A program made the position numbers and the translations under genes. DNA of 64,000 nucleotides from Spirosoma sp. SC4-14 (GTDB lineage Bacteria; Bacteroidota; Bacteroidia; Cytophagales; Spirosomataceae), in contig NZ_CP147518.1 in the NCBI RefSeq assembly GCF_037201965.1, positions 5,201,001 through 5,265,000 on the forward strand, given 5' to 3'. How positions within the stretch are numbered: the first letter of the stretch is position 1; each line of letters begins with the position of its first letter. The notes beneath the pieces are model-generated. The model had not been told where the DNA came from. It worked only from the letters and a program-made list of their open reading frames with translations, and did not search any database. This document shows positions 42,469-52,141 of this stretch, piece by piece.

Positions 42469-44705
42469 CGGGACTGTCGGGCAAGTGCTTTTTCATTAGA
42501 CGATGTCGAGGCTCCAGGTATCACTTCATTTGGTTCAGAATACCGTTTTGTACGAACCACTCCCTGCTGAATATCGCCCACTGTTGGTGCATCGGTATCG
42601 CCATCTTCAACTTTATTGAGCGCAATCAGCACCGTGTGTTTTGCTGCTTTTGTATAGAGATTAAACAGTTGCTTATCGCGTCGGCCCCAAATGGTATGAA
42701 CCGTTAGCACCATAAGCGACACCGCACTCCGATGAACGAGATGAAGGGGAATAGGACTTCCAACCAGTGCCGGTAGTTCCAGAATGATTTTATCGAACTG
42801 GGTAGTCGACAAGGTATCGTCGCCCGCCAGCAGGTCTTCGGGTTCGTGCACGTTCATGAAGTTTGGGTGCAGTTCGTAGGGCAAAAAATAAATACCCTCC
42901 TGCTCAAACTTCTGGTCATTTTCCGACAGTTTGGGATAGCAGTAAGCCACTTGCTCGCCCGATTCGGCATAGAGCCGGGCCAGCCCATGCGCAAACCAGG
43001 TTTTGCCCTGTCTGGCCCGCATACTGAATAAAACAACCAGAGGTGGCTGTGCCGCTTTTTTCCGATGCTCGATCTCGATATTAATGGCATTGCCCAACTG
43101 CTCGAACATACTAACTGCCGCACGACTGGCTTTCGACTTGACAGCGAATTTTTTAACTGTCGGAAAAACCGCCGAAACAGCGCTTCCAATACGCTGCTCA
43201 GCCTGATCGAGCGAATTGATCCGCTTGTCGGTCCATAACCGAATGGCAGCCAACAGCAACGCAATTACCAGGCCTGCACCTGCCCCAACAGCCATAAACA
43301 GTAAGCGTTTGGCAGGCTGGGGCGAAAACGGAAATACGGGCGGATCGAGCACCGATAGCGATCCATCAATCGTAATATCCTGCCGATGCGTATTGGCCAG
43401 ATTCAGCGATTGCACCAGACCCAGATACTCTTTTTCGGCAACTTCCATGTCGCGGGTAAGCTGCCGCTGCTCCGATTCAAGTGGTGTGAAGGAGGTCGAC
43501 TCTTTCTGGTAGTCGTCCAGTCTTTTTTTCACTACGGCCATACGAGCCCCCGACTCTTCGTATTCGAGCACTTTAGCCAGCCATTCATTAATGAGCCGCT
43601 GTTTAGGAACCGATTCGGCCGTATTATCGGCTGCAAAATAGGTCTGGGCAATTACTTTCAGCTCTTCCGACGCTTTATCGATTTTTGCCTGATAGCGATC
43701 CAGCACCGATTGTGGCTGACCGTTGGTTCGGGCATTAATCAGTTGTGCTTCAGCATCGGTCAGTTCGGCCTGCTTATCCGTAAGTGCCGTGTTGATTTTC
43801 AGCAGATTTCCGCCCCCACTCATCCGCTGATTCAGCGCAGCCATGGCAGCCTTTGCGGCCTGGTTGCGCATAACTTCATCATTATATTCGGTCACCAGTG
43901 CTTCGCGCGTGGCCGACCGGGTTTTGAGTTCATCTTCAAAATTGAGCACATTGTGCTGTACATTGAATGCCCGGAGTTTAGCCTCAGCATCGTCGAGCAG
44001 TTTTTTAGCTTCCTTGGTTTTCGTTTCATAATACGTTACCACCGGATTTGTTTCGCCCCGCTTCAGAGCCGTATATCGTTCGTTCAACTCGGCAATGGCC
44101 AGATTCAGCGTCTGTTGCGCTACTGCCGGATCGGGCGCTTCGTATTCCAGATCGAGCATATCACTGGAGCCCTTCCGAACGGTTTTGAGTTTTTTGCTGA
44201 TATAGTCTGGCGAGTAATACGAATCAGATTTCTGAATCAGCGTTCTGATCGGGTTATCGGTCTGGCTTCTGGCCAGGCTATCGACCCGCGCAACCGTATA
44301 GGCAGGATCACCTTCACGAATCAACGACTGGCGAAAAGCCGACGGAACGGCTTTCTGCAACGACTGAAAACTAGCCGCCGACAGTTCCTGTTCTGCTGGT
44401 TTGGCTAACAGCAGATGATGACTCAACAACTTAACGCCAACGTTGAAAAGAGTCTGATTTGAGTTTAGCGTTGTCAAAATATTATCGAAGGCATTGCTAA
44501 CCCCCGAATAGTCGGTCTGGAAGCCCTCCTGCGCCGAGCGTAGTGAATAACCCGAGGTAAATCCCGTATACAAGGTTGCATTGGTTTTGTAGACCTTGGC
44601 TTCATTCCGCATAAAATAATAAACCGCCCCCGCTCCCAACGCCGGAAACAGAATAAACCAAATGAGATGCTGCTTCAGAAGCCGGCCAATTCCCTTCAAT
44701 GTCAT
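42465..44705 (-). CDS. Wzz/GumC-like polysaccharide copolymerase with degenerate tyrosine-kinase-like domain
   Basis: 746 residues. Membrane segments lie near residues 15-32 and 465-485, bounding a long coiled-coil periplasmic region; this is the PCP-2 layout. A cytoplasmic P-loop-like domain follows: the Walker A position reads SMRARQGKT (561-569), lacking the first glycine of GxxxxGK(S/T), and the Walker A'/B position reads KIILELP (639-645), with E where BY-kinases have D. There is no tyrosine cluster at the C-terminus (it ends ARQSR). It therefore probably controls chain length without kinase autophosphorylation, although weak nucleotide binding is possible. It ends four bases upstream of its overlap with the flippase start. 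Confidence 0.85.
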   Translation of the reverse strand: MTLKGIGRLLKQHLIWFILFPALGAGAVYYFMRNEAKVYKTNATLYTGFTSGYSLRSAQEGFQTDYSGVSNAFDNILTTLNSNQTLFNVGVKLLSHHLLLAKPAEQELSAASFQSLQKAVPSAFRQSLIREGDPAYTVARVDSLARSQTDNPIRTLIQKSDSYYSPDYISKKLKTVRKGSSDMLDLEYEAPDPAVAQQTLNLAIAELNERYTALKRGETNPVVTYYETKTKEAKKLLDDAEAKLRAFNVQHNVLNFEDELKTRSATREALVTEYNDEVMRNQAAKAAMAALNQRMSGGGNLLKINTALTDKQAELTDAEAQLINARTNGQPQSVLDRYQAKIDKASEELKVIAQTYFAADNTAESVPKQRLINEWLAKVLEYEESGARMAVVKKRLDDYQKESTSFTPLESEQRQLTRDMEVAEKEYLGLVQSLNLANTHRQDITIDGSLSVLDPPVFPFSPQPAKRLLFMAVGAGAGLVIALLLAAIRLWTDKRINSLDQAEQRIGSAVSAVFPTVKKFAVKSKASRAAVSMFEQLGNAINIEIEHRKKAAQPPLVVLFSMRARQGKTWFAHGLARLYAESGEQVAYCYPKLSENDQKFEQEGIYFLPYELHPNFMNVHEPEDLLAGDDTLSTTQFDKIILELPALVGSPIPLHLVHRSAVSLMVLTVHTIWGRRDKQLFNLYTKAAKHTVLIALNKVEDGDTDAPTVGDIQQGVVRTKRYSEPNEVIPGASTSSNEKALARQSR

Positions 44706-44709
44706 AAGG

Positions 44710-45522
44710 CTAGTTGCGTTTCAGTTGATGGATAGGAACACCCACAGCCAGCTCAAGCGCATAAAGGCTCTTGATAAACCCGGTTTTCGCCTGTTCTACA
44801 GTCGACCGGGTTTCGGCATATCGGTTACTATTAAAAGCATGAGTTTCGGGCGTAATTTTACCTTTCTGAAGTTCAACTTCGGCAATTCGGAACGCAGCCA
44901 GCGAAGCCTGATCATCACGAAGCCGTACCTGCAATATTCGCTGAGCCAGTATCAGATCCTGATAGAGGTTAAACAACTCCCGTTTAAGCTGAATTTCGGC
45001 AATGTGTCGGCGCTCAACGGTTGCTTCGTAGTTGGCCCGTGCCAGTCGGATTTGTTGCGGACGCCCAAACAGATCATGAATACTGATGGTTACATTCACA
45101 CCCAGCCGATACCCATTCGAAATTTGCCCTAACTGATCGTTAACATTAGTTCCGGTCGACAAAATAGCCTGATTACCAGTTGAATAGTTTACGTATCCGG
45201 CCGCATTCTGAAGAATCTGTAATTTAGCCAGTTGCAAGGCTGCCTGTTGCGAATTTGACACTGCCCCTTCAAATTTGACCGCAGGCGAATAAGCGAGGGC
45301 AATTTTGTATATCTCTTCAAACGAAATCAACTGCACCGAAATATCCCGATTAAAATCAAATGTCATACTGTCGAGCTGCGTACTTCCGGCCGGCGTAGTC
45401 AGCGACGATGCCGGTGTAGTAGCCTGCCCAAAAACACAATTTACTCCAACGATCAACCCTGCAAGCCCCAGTACCAACGAGTACTTAAAACAAGAAAGTC
45501 GGTTCATTATATATTGATTCAT
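44710..45522 (-). CDS. Short TolC-like outer-membrane efflux family protein
   Basis: 270 residues with a signal peptide (FKYSLVLGLAGLIVGVNCVFG) in the first 32 residues. ISFEEIYKIALAYSPAVKF and the paired long helices up to LYALELAVGVPIHQLKRN match one repeat of the TolC/OMF family, which normally has two (400-480 residues). It could work as a short outer-membrane channel in place of Wza, or as a broken or accessory protein. It lies four bases before the copolymerase in the operon. A 156-base gap with no gene precedes it. Confidence 0.75.
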   Translation of the reverse strand: MNQYIMNRLSCFKYSLVLGLAGLIVGVNCVFGQATTPASSLTTPAGSTQLDSMTFDFNRDISVQLISFEEIYKIALAYSPAVKFEGAVSNSQQAALQLAKLQILQNAAGYVNYSTGNQAILSTGTNVNDQLGQISNGYRLGVNVTISIHDLFGRPQQIRLARANYEATVERRHIAEIQLKRELFNLYQDLILAQRILQVRLRDDQASLAAFRIAEVELQKGKITPETHAFNSNRYAETRSTVEQAKTGFIKSLYALELAVGVPIHQLKRN

Positions 45523-45678
45523 GTTGTTTTATTAACAGTATAAATCTATAACATATTTATAGATTTATCAATTTGTTTACTAATGTAAATTGGCCGTATT
45601 TTCCTCTACAGTTAGCGATAACTGATTTAATGGTCTGATCTGAAATCTGAGTGTAACGGGCTTATAGGAAAACCCTGC

Positions 45679-46890
45679 TCATACGGGCTGTTCCTGACGC
45701 CAGGCTTTCGGAACCTGCTGAATGACGGCTTCAAATTCAATCGCCCGTTGGGTCCACGAATTGGCCTGTGCCGTATCGACCCGTTGCTGAACTCGTTGCG
45801 GGTCAGTATCGGCCAGTGCCCGGCGAAGGGCCAGCGCAAAAGCCTCAGGTGTATCGGCTATCTCGATGATTCCCCCAAAATCGTCCAGAATTGAAAAAGG
45901 AGTTGATACAACGGGTAACCCAGCGGCCAGGTATTCGTTAATTTTCAAGGGGTAAATGGTATAGGTATGTTTATTACAAACAAATGGAATAATGCCAGCA
46001 CTCAATTTTGCCAGTAGTGGTGGAAGTTCTGCCGGTTGACGCGGAGGTATAAAGGTTACATTAGGATAGTTTTTTAACCGATTGGGTAAGGCAGGCTCGT
46101 GAACCTCGCCAATAAACTGAAACTCAACATCTGGCATAGTCTGCACGCAATACGCCATCAGGTCAATGTTGATTCGATTATCGGCCGATCCCAGATACCC
46201 AACAACAGGTTTTTGGGGCGGGTTTTTCTGTGCTAGTTGCCGGGTTATATTAAACAGATCGAAGTTTGCCCCATTTTTAACACAGAATGTTTGTGGTTGC
46301 ATTGCCGATTTATCCTGCCGAAGCGTTTCGGAGGTCGTCACTACTGCATCAACACGCTTCAGATAGGCATCTTCATAGCGTTTTCCGTGTCGGCTCATCC
46401 AGGGCCCAGCCGTTGTAATTTCGTCGAAGCAATAATAGATGGTGGCGCATTCATTTAGCTTGCCCAGCAACGGCAGTCCAACTACTGGATTGAATGCATT
46501 GATTATTAATGGCCTACGCATTTTGAGTCGCTGCATAACACCGCGAATTCCACTGACTAGCCGATCGGTATTCCAATGAAGCAACTGATCATGTGGCCGG
46601 GCCGACAACCAGTTTAATGGAAACATCACCGGTGGTGTCCAAACATACAGGTCGCCACCATATTCTGTTTCTATTTTGGTCAATGGGTTATTGAAGTGCA
46701 TGATTTCCCGAACCGGAATATCGTGCCGCCCAATTACTCCCTGCGTCAGATCTTTCATCGTATAGAGGTAGTCGACAAATAATATCCGATGCCGGGCCGA
46801 TAGCTCCGTCATAAGCTGTACGACAGCTTTCTGAAAATCGCCTTTCCAGGGAGTCTGCGCAATGCAGATAATGCTATCAAATTGCTTCAT
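45679..46890 (-). CDS. Glycosyltransferase family 4
   Basis: 403 residues from the ATG at 46890 (MKQFDSIICIAQTPW); the frame is open five codons earlier. YYCFDEITTAGPW, KPVVGYLGSADNRIN, FIPPRQPAELPPLLAKLSAG and the C-terminal LKINEYLAAGLPVVSTPF are standard GT-B/GT4 blocks. It works on the polysaccharide repeat unit in the cytoplasm. It begins right after the polymerase gene, whose stop is at 46907, so the two are adjacent in one transcript. Confidence 0.87.
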   Translation of the reverse strand: MKQFDSIICIAQTPWKGDFQKAVVQLMTELSARHRILFVDYLYTMKDLTQGVIGRHDIPVREIMHFNNPLTKIETEYGGDLYVWTPPVMFPLNWLSARPHDQLLHWNTDRLVSGIRGVMQRLKMRRPLIINAFNPVVGLPLLGKLNECATIYYCFDEITTAGPWMSRHGKRYEDAYLKRVDAVVTTSETLRQDKSAMQPQTFCVKNGANFDLFNITRQLAQKNPPQKPVVGYLGSADNRINIDLMAYCVQTMPDVEFQFIGEVHEPALPNRLKNYPNVTFIPPRQPAELPPLLAKLSAGIIPFVCNKHTYTIYPLKINEYLAAGLPVVSTPFSILDDFGGIIEIADTPEAFALALRRALADTDPQRVQQRVDTAQANSWTQRAIEFEAVIQQVPKAWRQEQPV

Positions 46891-46906
46891 AAGAGGTAGG
46901 CTCAAT

Positions 46907-48367
46907 CTATTGGTATCTCTCTAAATCAGTTTTTGGCTGCCTGCTATCCCAACGGTAACAAGTAGCTACAAGAATCGTGCTAATGAGAACAACTGTATTG
47001 GTAGGAAATTGGCCCAGTACGGGATTCGAGTAGCCCATGAACGCAATTCCGACAAATTCGGCCAGAAAAGCATACATGGTTTTTATCAGCCACGGGTCTT
47101 TTAATTGCCAGACACGGTATATACCAATGCCCACGACTCCAATCAAGACAAGAATGTACAGCGTAACACCCACCCGTCCCGTTTCCATCCATAATTGCAC
47201 ATACCAGCTATCGGGTGCAATCTGAGCGGCCCAGTGCCAGGGCGAAAACCGCGACCCACCATCGGTCGATGTACCGATACCGGCTCCAAAGGGCAGGTCG
47301 CGTAGGTAGGTTTTCAGCTTGGCCTGGTTTTGCAACCGCAGAATAAACGATGGGTCGTTCATTGGTGTAAGGGCCGACCGCATTCGCTGAACCTGATAGT
47401 TAGAACTGCCAACACTGGTATACATTAGCAGTAGAATGAGCGGCACCGCCAGGATAACGCCAATAACGAGCTTCGTAAAATCGCGTTTTAACAGCAAATA
47501 GAAAGGAAAACCAGCAATCATCACAAATAACGCACTGCGCGTTCCCGAAACGGCATATCCCCAGAAATAAACCAGTGCCAGAAAAGCAAAAAACAGTTTG
47601 TTTTTGAGCGGTTTCTCTTCAAAAATCCGGATTACGGCAACCAGCGTTACGCCCGCCATTTCGGCACCAAACTGAGCGGCATCGGAATAAAACGAAAAAC
47701 TACGCAACTGCCCGAACAGAATGTGGGTGGCCGCATTTCCACTATTCAGCCAGATCAGCTCGTTGGGAGTTAACCCAATATACTGTTGTTTGAACGCCCA
47801 AAGCGCGGCCAGAAACGACCAGGTGAGCCAGGTATTCACAAAAAAACGAATGTCTTTGCGAGTAATGGGTATCACCAGCACCATGCAGGCCACTTGTATC
47901 CAGTGCATCGAAAAAGGCCGAACATGAAAAAACCAGGCTGGTCGATACGGGGCTTCCGGGTTCAATAACTCAATAACGTTATACAGAAACCAGATGGCTA
48001 TGAAGGCAAAAACCGGGCTTCGGAGCCGATGCCATTCCATACGCTTTCCATTGAGAAACAAACTCATCAGCGTCAGAAACAGTACACCATCGACCAGCAA
48101 ACCGGCCGGAATCGAAGCAGGAAGGAACCGGGCAAACCCCACCGTGAAACCTAACTGAACATAGATGAACAGGCCAAAACGAGGCTCTCGCAATATGCCG
48201 ATTACAATAGCTAGTCCAACCGGGCCAAGCACCGCCAACACCGCACCCGCCGGACCGACTTTACTGACCAGAAAGCCCGTTCCAATCGTATACAGCACAC
48301 CAAGCAGGCTAAACAACCAGAAATAGTTGGACGACTCTTTCTTCAGTAAATAAGCCAACTGTGCCAT
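46907..48367 (-). CDS. O-antigen polymerase/ligase-like membrane protein (Wzy family)
   Basis: 486 residues with about twelve membrane helices. The large periplasmic loop and GSSNYQVQRMRSAL region, then WYVQLWMETGRVGVTLYILV near the C-terminus, follow the Wzy_C/O-antigen ligase pattern. It should polymerise the lipid-linked repeat units in the periplasm. It precedes the GT4 gene in the operon by one base. Substrate unknown. Confidence 0.8.
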   Translation of the reverse strand: MAQLAYLLKKESSNYFWLFSLLGVLYTIGTGFLVSKVGPAGAVLAVLGPVGLAIVIGILREPRFGLFIYVQLGFTVGFARFLPASIPAGLLVDGVLFLTLMSLFLNGKRMEWHRLRSPVFAFIAIWFLYNVIELLNPEAPYRPAWFFHVRPFSMHWIQVACMVLVIPITRKDIRFFVNTWLTWSFLAALWAFKQQYIGLTPNELIWLNSGNAATHILFGQLRSFSFYSDAAQFGAEMAGVTLVAVIRIFEEKPLKNKLFFAFLALVYFWGYAVSGTRSALFVMIAGFPFYLLLKRDFTKLVIGVILAVPLILLLMYTSVGSSNYQVQRMRSALTPMNDPSFILRLQNQAKLKTYLRDLPFGAGIGTSTDGGSRFSPWHWAAQIAPDSWYVQLWMETGRVGVTLYILVLIGVVGIGIYRVWQLKDPWLIKTMYAFLAEFVGIAFMGYSNPVLGQFPTNTVVLISTILVATCYRWDSRQPKTDLERYQ

Positions 48368-48394
48368 AGTCTAACTAGTTATGCCAACGGCCGG

Positions 48395-49612
48395 TTAAGT
48401 CAGTGCATCGACGGCATTGGCCCGCCGAACTTTTTCCCAGGTTCCGGATTGGTTCCCGCGCAGATAGCGTACCAGGCCAGCCAGTGCACACACGTTCATG
48501 AACGTAAAATAGAACGGGACAAAAACTACCTTCCAGCGCATTTGCCGCTTTTCGAGCAAATAACCCAGCCAGGCTGCTCCATAAAAAAGAACCTGACCTG
48601 CCAGTAGCAAGCCCCAGCCCGTAAACCAACCGTCCCGAATAACCAGCCCCAGGTTTAAGAGCAAAATCAACGGCAAACACAAGGGCGTAACGGCCCATCG
48701 CATTACCCGGTGCGAAACGTATTCGAACGTCAGGACACCATACCGGAATGGGTTGAGTAAATGCTTCAGCCAGACAATCGACTGAAACCCACCGGCTGCA
48801 ATCCGGATTTTCCGCTTTTGCTCATCCATAATCGAAAATGAAGGGCGTTCGAGCGCATATGCTTCTGGCTCATATTCAACCCGATAGCCACGACCTGCAA
48901 TCAGCAGCGAAATCATGAAATCGTCCAGAATCGTGTTGGGCGATACGGGTTCGTAGAGTTCGGTGCGAACCGCAAACAGTTCGCCAGCCGCTCCTACAAT
49001 GGTGTGTAGTTCGGCATCCCATTTTTTGAGTTGCGATTCATATTTCCAGTACAGCCCCTCGCCCGACCCGGCTGCCGACTCGCTGTCTGTTGTCTGAATG
49101 CGCTTTTCGCCCGCCACGGCACCCACTTTCGGGTCGCGAAAGTGCCGCACAATGTTGCTGACAGCATCCAGATTTAGTTGCGTATTCGCGTCTGTGAAAA
49201 TAACAATGGGGGTTTTTACCTGCTGCATGGCCATGTTCATGGCCGCTACTTTACCCCGCCGTTCGGTTCCTCCCAAAATCTCAACACGATCGCCATAGTT
49301 GTCGCGCAGATAAGCTTCCGAATTATCGGTCGACCCTTCGGTTACGAACAGAAATCGGATATGCTCGTGCGGATAGGATTGGCCAAGCGAGTTGGCAACT
49401 TTGGCAGGCAGGCAATCGGCTTCGTTATAGGCTGGCACAATCAGCGTAACATCGGGCATAAAATCGGCCGACACATCGGTAACAGCAGGACGACGCGGAC
49501 GCATACGAACCAGTGCCCACACAACCAGGCCATAACCCAGATAGGTGTATAAAACCAGCCCGACGCAGATGAGTAGTAGTACTTCCATACAAAAACGAAT
49601 AAACCGAATCAA
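48395..49612 (-). CDS. Membrane glycosyltransferase family 2 (PgaC/BcsA-like topology)
   Basis: 405 residues. One membrane helix at the N-terminus, a GT-A domain (PDVTLIVPAYNEADCLPAKV, VIFTDANTQLNLDAVSN with DAN as the DxD-like site, then ILDDFMISLLIAGRGYRVEY), and two or three helices at the C-terminus. EDD is read as LDDF, and Q-x-x-R-W is replaced by QKRKIRIAAG. These features fit a processive or membrane-bound GT2. Its start overlaps the next gene's stop by four bases. It probably works on the lipid-linked glycan. Confidence 0.85.
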   Translation of the reverse strand: MIRFIRFCMEVLLLICVGLVLYTYLGYGLVVWALVRMRPRRPAVTDVSADFMPDVTLIVPAYNEADCLPAKVANSLGQSYPHEHIRFLFVTEGSTDNSEAYLRDNYGDRVEILGGTERRGKVAAMNMAMQQVKTPIVIFTDANTQLNLDAVSNIVRHFRDPKVGAVAGEKRIQTTDSESAAGSGEGLYWKYESQLKKWDAELHTIVGAAGELFAVRTELYEPVSPNTILDDFMISLLIAGRGYRVEYEPEAYALERPSFSIMDEQKRKIRIAAGGFQSIVWLKHLLNPFRYGVLTFEYVSHRVMRWAVTPLCLPLILLLNLGLVIRDGWFTGWGLLLAGQVLFYGAAWLGYLLEKRQMRWKVVFVPFYFTFMNVCALAGLVRYLRGNQSGTWEKVRRANAVDALT

Positions 49613-50553
49613 ATAGCTACCGTTACGGGCAACGGCATCGATGAAGACTGTTTGGGAGTGTGTCTCAAATTCCAGACAATGGCATCTTTCACAGCTTTCA
49701 GGTAATCGGGTTGCCAGCGAACCGTATACTGAACCAGTGCTTTAGGCACCGCCACCAGAAAATAATACAGGTAAAAAATCAGCAACGAAATACCGCTTAC
49801 ATTCCGGCGCATGAACCACAAACGATTACGTATATGATAGTACGCTTTCATCGGGTTCATTTTTCCTACACTCATCGATTCACGGTGGTAAATAAGAGCC
49901 GTTGGCTGGTAATAAATTGTAAAACCAGCTCGCCGTATTCGGGCCGACCAGTCGAGCTCTTCATAGTATAAAAAAAAGCTTTCGTCCAGCAATCCGGCCC
50001 GTTCCAGCACGGCCCGACTAACCATCATGGCTGCCCCATGAGCAAAATAGGTTGGCCCTGGTTTGTTGTACTGACCGGTATCGGGTTCGTTAAGACCTAT
50101 AGCCCAGGTTCGGCCCGTAAACTCATTGAGCGGATGATAGCCTGCATACTGAAGAATCGTTGGCTGATCGTAGTACCGAATTTTAGGGCATACGACACCT
50201 ATGTTAGCATCAAGCAAAAATGGTTCCAATAATCGATCGAGCAAATCGGGAGTAACAATCGTGTCGTTGTTCAGCAGAAACAGATAATCGCCCTTGGCAT
50301 ATTGAATACCCAGATTATTCCCTCCGGAAAAGCCCAGATTTTCGGGGCTTACAATTACCTGTACGTTTGGATAATTTCCCTGTTCAATCCGACTCGTTGG
50401 GTCTTCGCGCGAGCCATTGTCGACCACAATTACTTCAAAATCTGAATAGTCCAGTTGCCGGGTCGACTCCAGCATGTCGCAGGTTACTACCGCCTGATTG
50501 TAGTTAACAGTGATCAGAGAAATCAGGGGTCTTATACGTTTTCCTTCTGCCAT
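49609..50553 (-). CDS. Glycosyltransferase family 2, rhamnosyltransferase-like
   Basis: 314 residues. PLISLITVNYNQAVVTCDML, VIVVDNGSREDP, GNNLGIQYAKGDYLFLLNNDTIV (NND as donor motif) and YYEELDWSARIRRAGF with the ED-type acid are the usual WcaA/RfbN-like blocks. A hydrophobic segment at about residues 255-275 may touch the membrane. It overlaps the sugar transferase 3' end by 22 bases. Rhamnose is only a guess from similarity; the sugar is unknown. Confidence 0.85.
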   Translation of the reverse strand: MAEGKRIRPLISLITVNYNQAVVTCDMLESTRQLDYSDFEVIVVDNGSREDPTSRIEQGNYPNVQVIVSPENLGFSGGNNLGIQYAKGDYLFLLNNDTIVTPDLLDRLLEPFLLDANIGVVCPKIRYYDQPTILQYAGYHPLNEFTGRTWAIGLNEPDTGQYNKPGPTYFAHGAAMMVSRAVLERAGLLDESFFLYYEELDWSARIRRAGFTIYYQPTALIYHRESMSVGKMNPMKAYYHIRNRLWFMRRNVSGISLLIFYLYYFLVAVPKALVQYTVRWQPDYLKAVKDAIVWNLRHTPKQSSSMPLPVTVAI

Positions 50554-51704
50554 ACTGCCTTGAGCGTTTTCAGAAGAATCAGCATATCGGTGCGGAATGA
50601 ATAGCGTTTAGCATACAGCACATCGAGTTGAATCCGCTCCATATCCGATACTTTCGACTTACCCCGTTTGGTCACCTGCCACAACCCAGTGAGGCCAGCC
50701 GGTGCGGCAAAACGCCGGGCATACCCAATAGTTGTCAGCTTTTCGGCTTCGTAGAGCGGCAATGGGCGATTTCCTACAAACGACATATCCCCCTTAAGAA
50801 TATTGAAGAGCTGCGGCAACTCATCAATACTCGTGTTCCGCAGTATTTTACCCAGCCGGGTTACGCGAGGGTCTTCCTTAAATTTGGTGAACATGGCTTT
50901 CTCTTTCTGTTCACGCTGATAAAGGACCTCACAAATCTGTTTCTGATCCATGTATAAGGGTCGCTGGCATTCGGTACCGGCCAACTGGCAATCTTCGCAA
51001 CGCTCATCGGCAGGTTTCTCGGCCGGAGCTTTGTTATACATATTTTGCGAAGCCATACTGGCCAGCATCTGATCGGCATCGGTCCGCATGGTGCGAAATT
51101 TATACATATCAAATATTTTAAAGCCCGTTCCAACACGTTTGGAACTGTAGAAGATTGGGCCTTTCGAATCGAGTTTGATCAATATAGCCACCACCAGCAA
51201 CAAAGGCGATATCATCAGCAAAATAAACAGAGATAGTCCAATATCGAACAACCGTTTTCCAACGGGAATACGTACGGATGCCGATTTCGACTTGGCAAAT
51301 CCACTTTTGCTATATTTCTTTTTCTGAATCAGGTAGTTTAAACGGGTCCGTAAATCGGCTTCGGCATAATTAAATGGAAATGCATCTACAACATGTCCGT
51401 GATAAGGATCGGCTGACAGATCGATATTTTTACGATCGGTCAACAGCATTACCGGCAAATTAGACCAATCCCGTTTTGTCATTAATCTGTTCAGAAACGC
51501 GATGCTGTCCAGCCGGTCGTTATAGAGCACCATATCTACAGGCTCTTTACTATCCAGACGTGCCAGCGCCAGGGGGCCGTCTGGCGCAACAACGATGTCA
51601 ATATCAGCACCAAACATTTGCCTAAATGCCTCCACAGACCGGTCGTTGTTCTCAACATAGAGCACGCGAAACGGTTGTTGTCCCTTTTCTTTTTCTTCCT
51701 GCAT
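50532..51704 (-). CDS. Initiating sugar transferase fused to a degenerate receiver domain
   Basis: 390 residues. Residues 13-125 look like a response-regulator receiver but have lost its key residues: the acidic pair reads ENN (18-20), the phosphoacceptor Asp is replaced by N62 (VLYND), and the switch Lys is missing. Residues 148-390 are a bacterial sugar transferase: KRLFDIGLSLFIL, GPIFYSSKRVGTGFKIFDMY, KFRTMRTDAD and RNTSIDELPQLFNILKGDMS. An insertion with four cysteines (C236, C239, C246, C258) follows FRTM and could hold a metal. It should transfer the first sugar phosphate to undecaprenyl phosphate. It heads the polysaccharide gene run, just after a stand-alone receiver gene. Confidence 0.85.
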   Translation of the reverse strand: MQEEKEKGQQPFRVLYVENNDRSVEAFRQMFGADIDIVVAPDGPLALARLDSKEPVDMVLYNDRLDSIAFLNRLMTKRDWSNLPVMLLTDRKNIDLSADPYHGHVVDAFPFNYAEADLRTRLNYLIQKKKYSKSGFAKSKSASVRIPVGKRLFDIGLSLFILLMISPLLLVVAILIKLDSKGPIFYSSKRVGTGFKIFDMYKFRTMRTDADQMLASMASQNMYNKAPAEKPADERCEDCQLAGTECQRPLYMDQKQICEVLYQREQKEKAMFTKFKEDPRVTRLGKILRNTSIDELPQLFNILKGDMSFVGNRPLPLYEAEKLTTIGYARRFAAPAGLTGLWQVTKRGKSKVSDMERIQLDVLYAKRYSFRTDMLILLKTLKAVWQKENV

Positions 51705-51736
51705 GGCTACAACTCATTTAGGTATGCTTCTTCGTT

Positions 51737-52141
51737 CTAATTCGAAGAACCGGCATTACTGGCTTCGGCACGACGCAACACGGCCAGGATTTTGGCTTTC
51801 ACCTCAATGGGATTAAAAGGTTTAACAACATAGTCGTCGGCCCCAAGTTTCAGGAAATCAATTCGGGTAGCACTGTCAGAATAAGTAGAAAGGATTATGA
51901 TGGGCAGTTTGTGAAAAAGTGGGCTCGAACGCAATGTTCGAATCAGGTCTTTGCCATCCATGTGTGGCATCTGAATATCAGATAAAATAATATCAACCGG
52001 ATTACCCTCCTCGATCCAACTTACAGCTTCGATACCATTTTCTTTAGTAATCACCTCAAAGTCATCTTTCAGGGTCTGTCGGAGAACTTTACGGATGAAG
52101 GGGTCATCTTCGGCAATTAATACATGATAAAGCGACTTCAT
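51737..52141 (-). CDS. Single-domain response regulator
   Basis: 134 residues from ATG 52141 (MKSLYHVLIAEDDPFIRKVL); the frame is open upstream but the receiver starts here. Acidic pocket EDD (11-13), phosphoacceptor D55 in IILSDIQMPHMDG and the switch lysine in YVVKPFNP are present, with no output domain. It probably receives phosphate from an unlinked sensor kinase. It is the first gene of the run, 32 bases before the sugar transferase, so it may control expression or activity of the polysaccharide genes; the neighbour's degenerate receiver may be a partner (inference). Confidence 0.85.
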   Translation of the reverse strand: MKSLYHVLIAEDDPFIRKVLRQTLKDDFEVITKENGIEAVSWIEEGNPVDIILSDIQMPHMDGKDLIRTLRSSPLFHKLPIIILSTYSDSATRIDFLKLGADDYVVKPFNPIEVKAKILAVLRRAEASNAGSSN

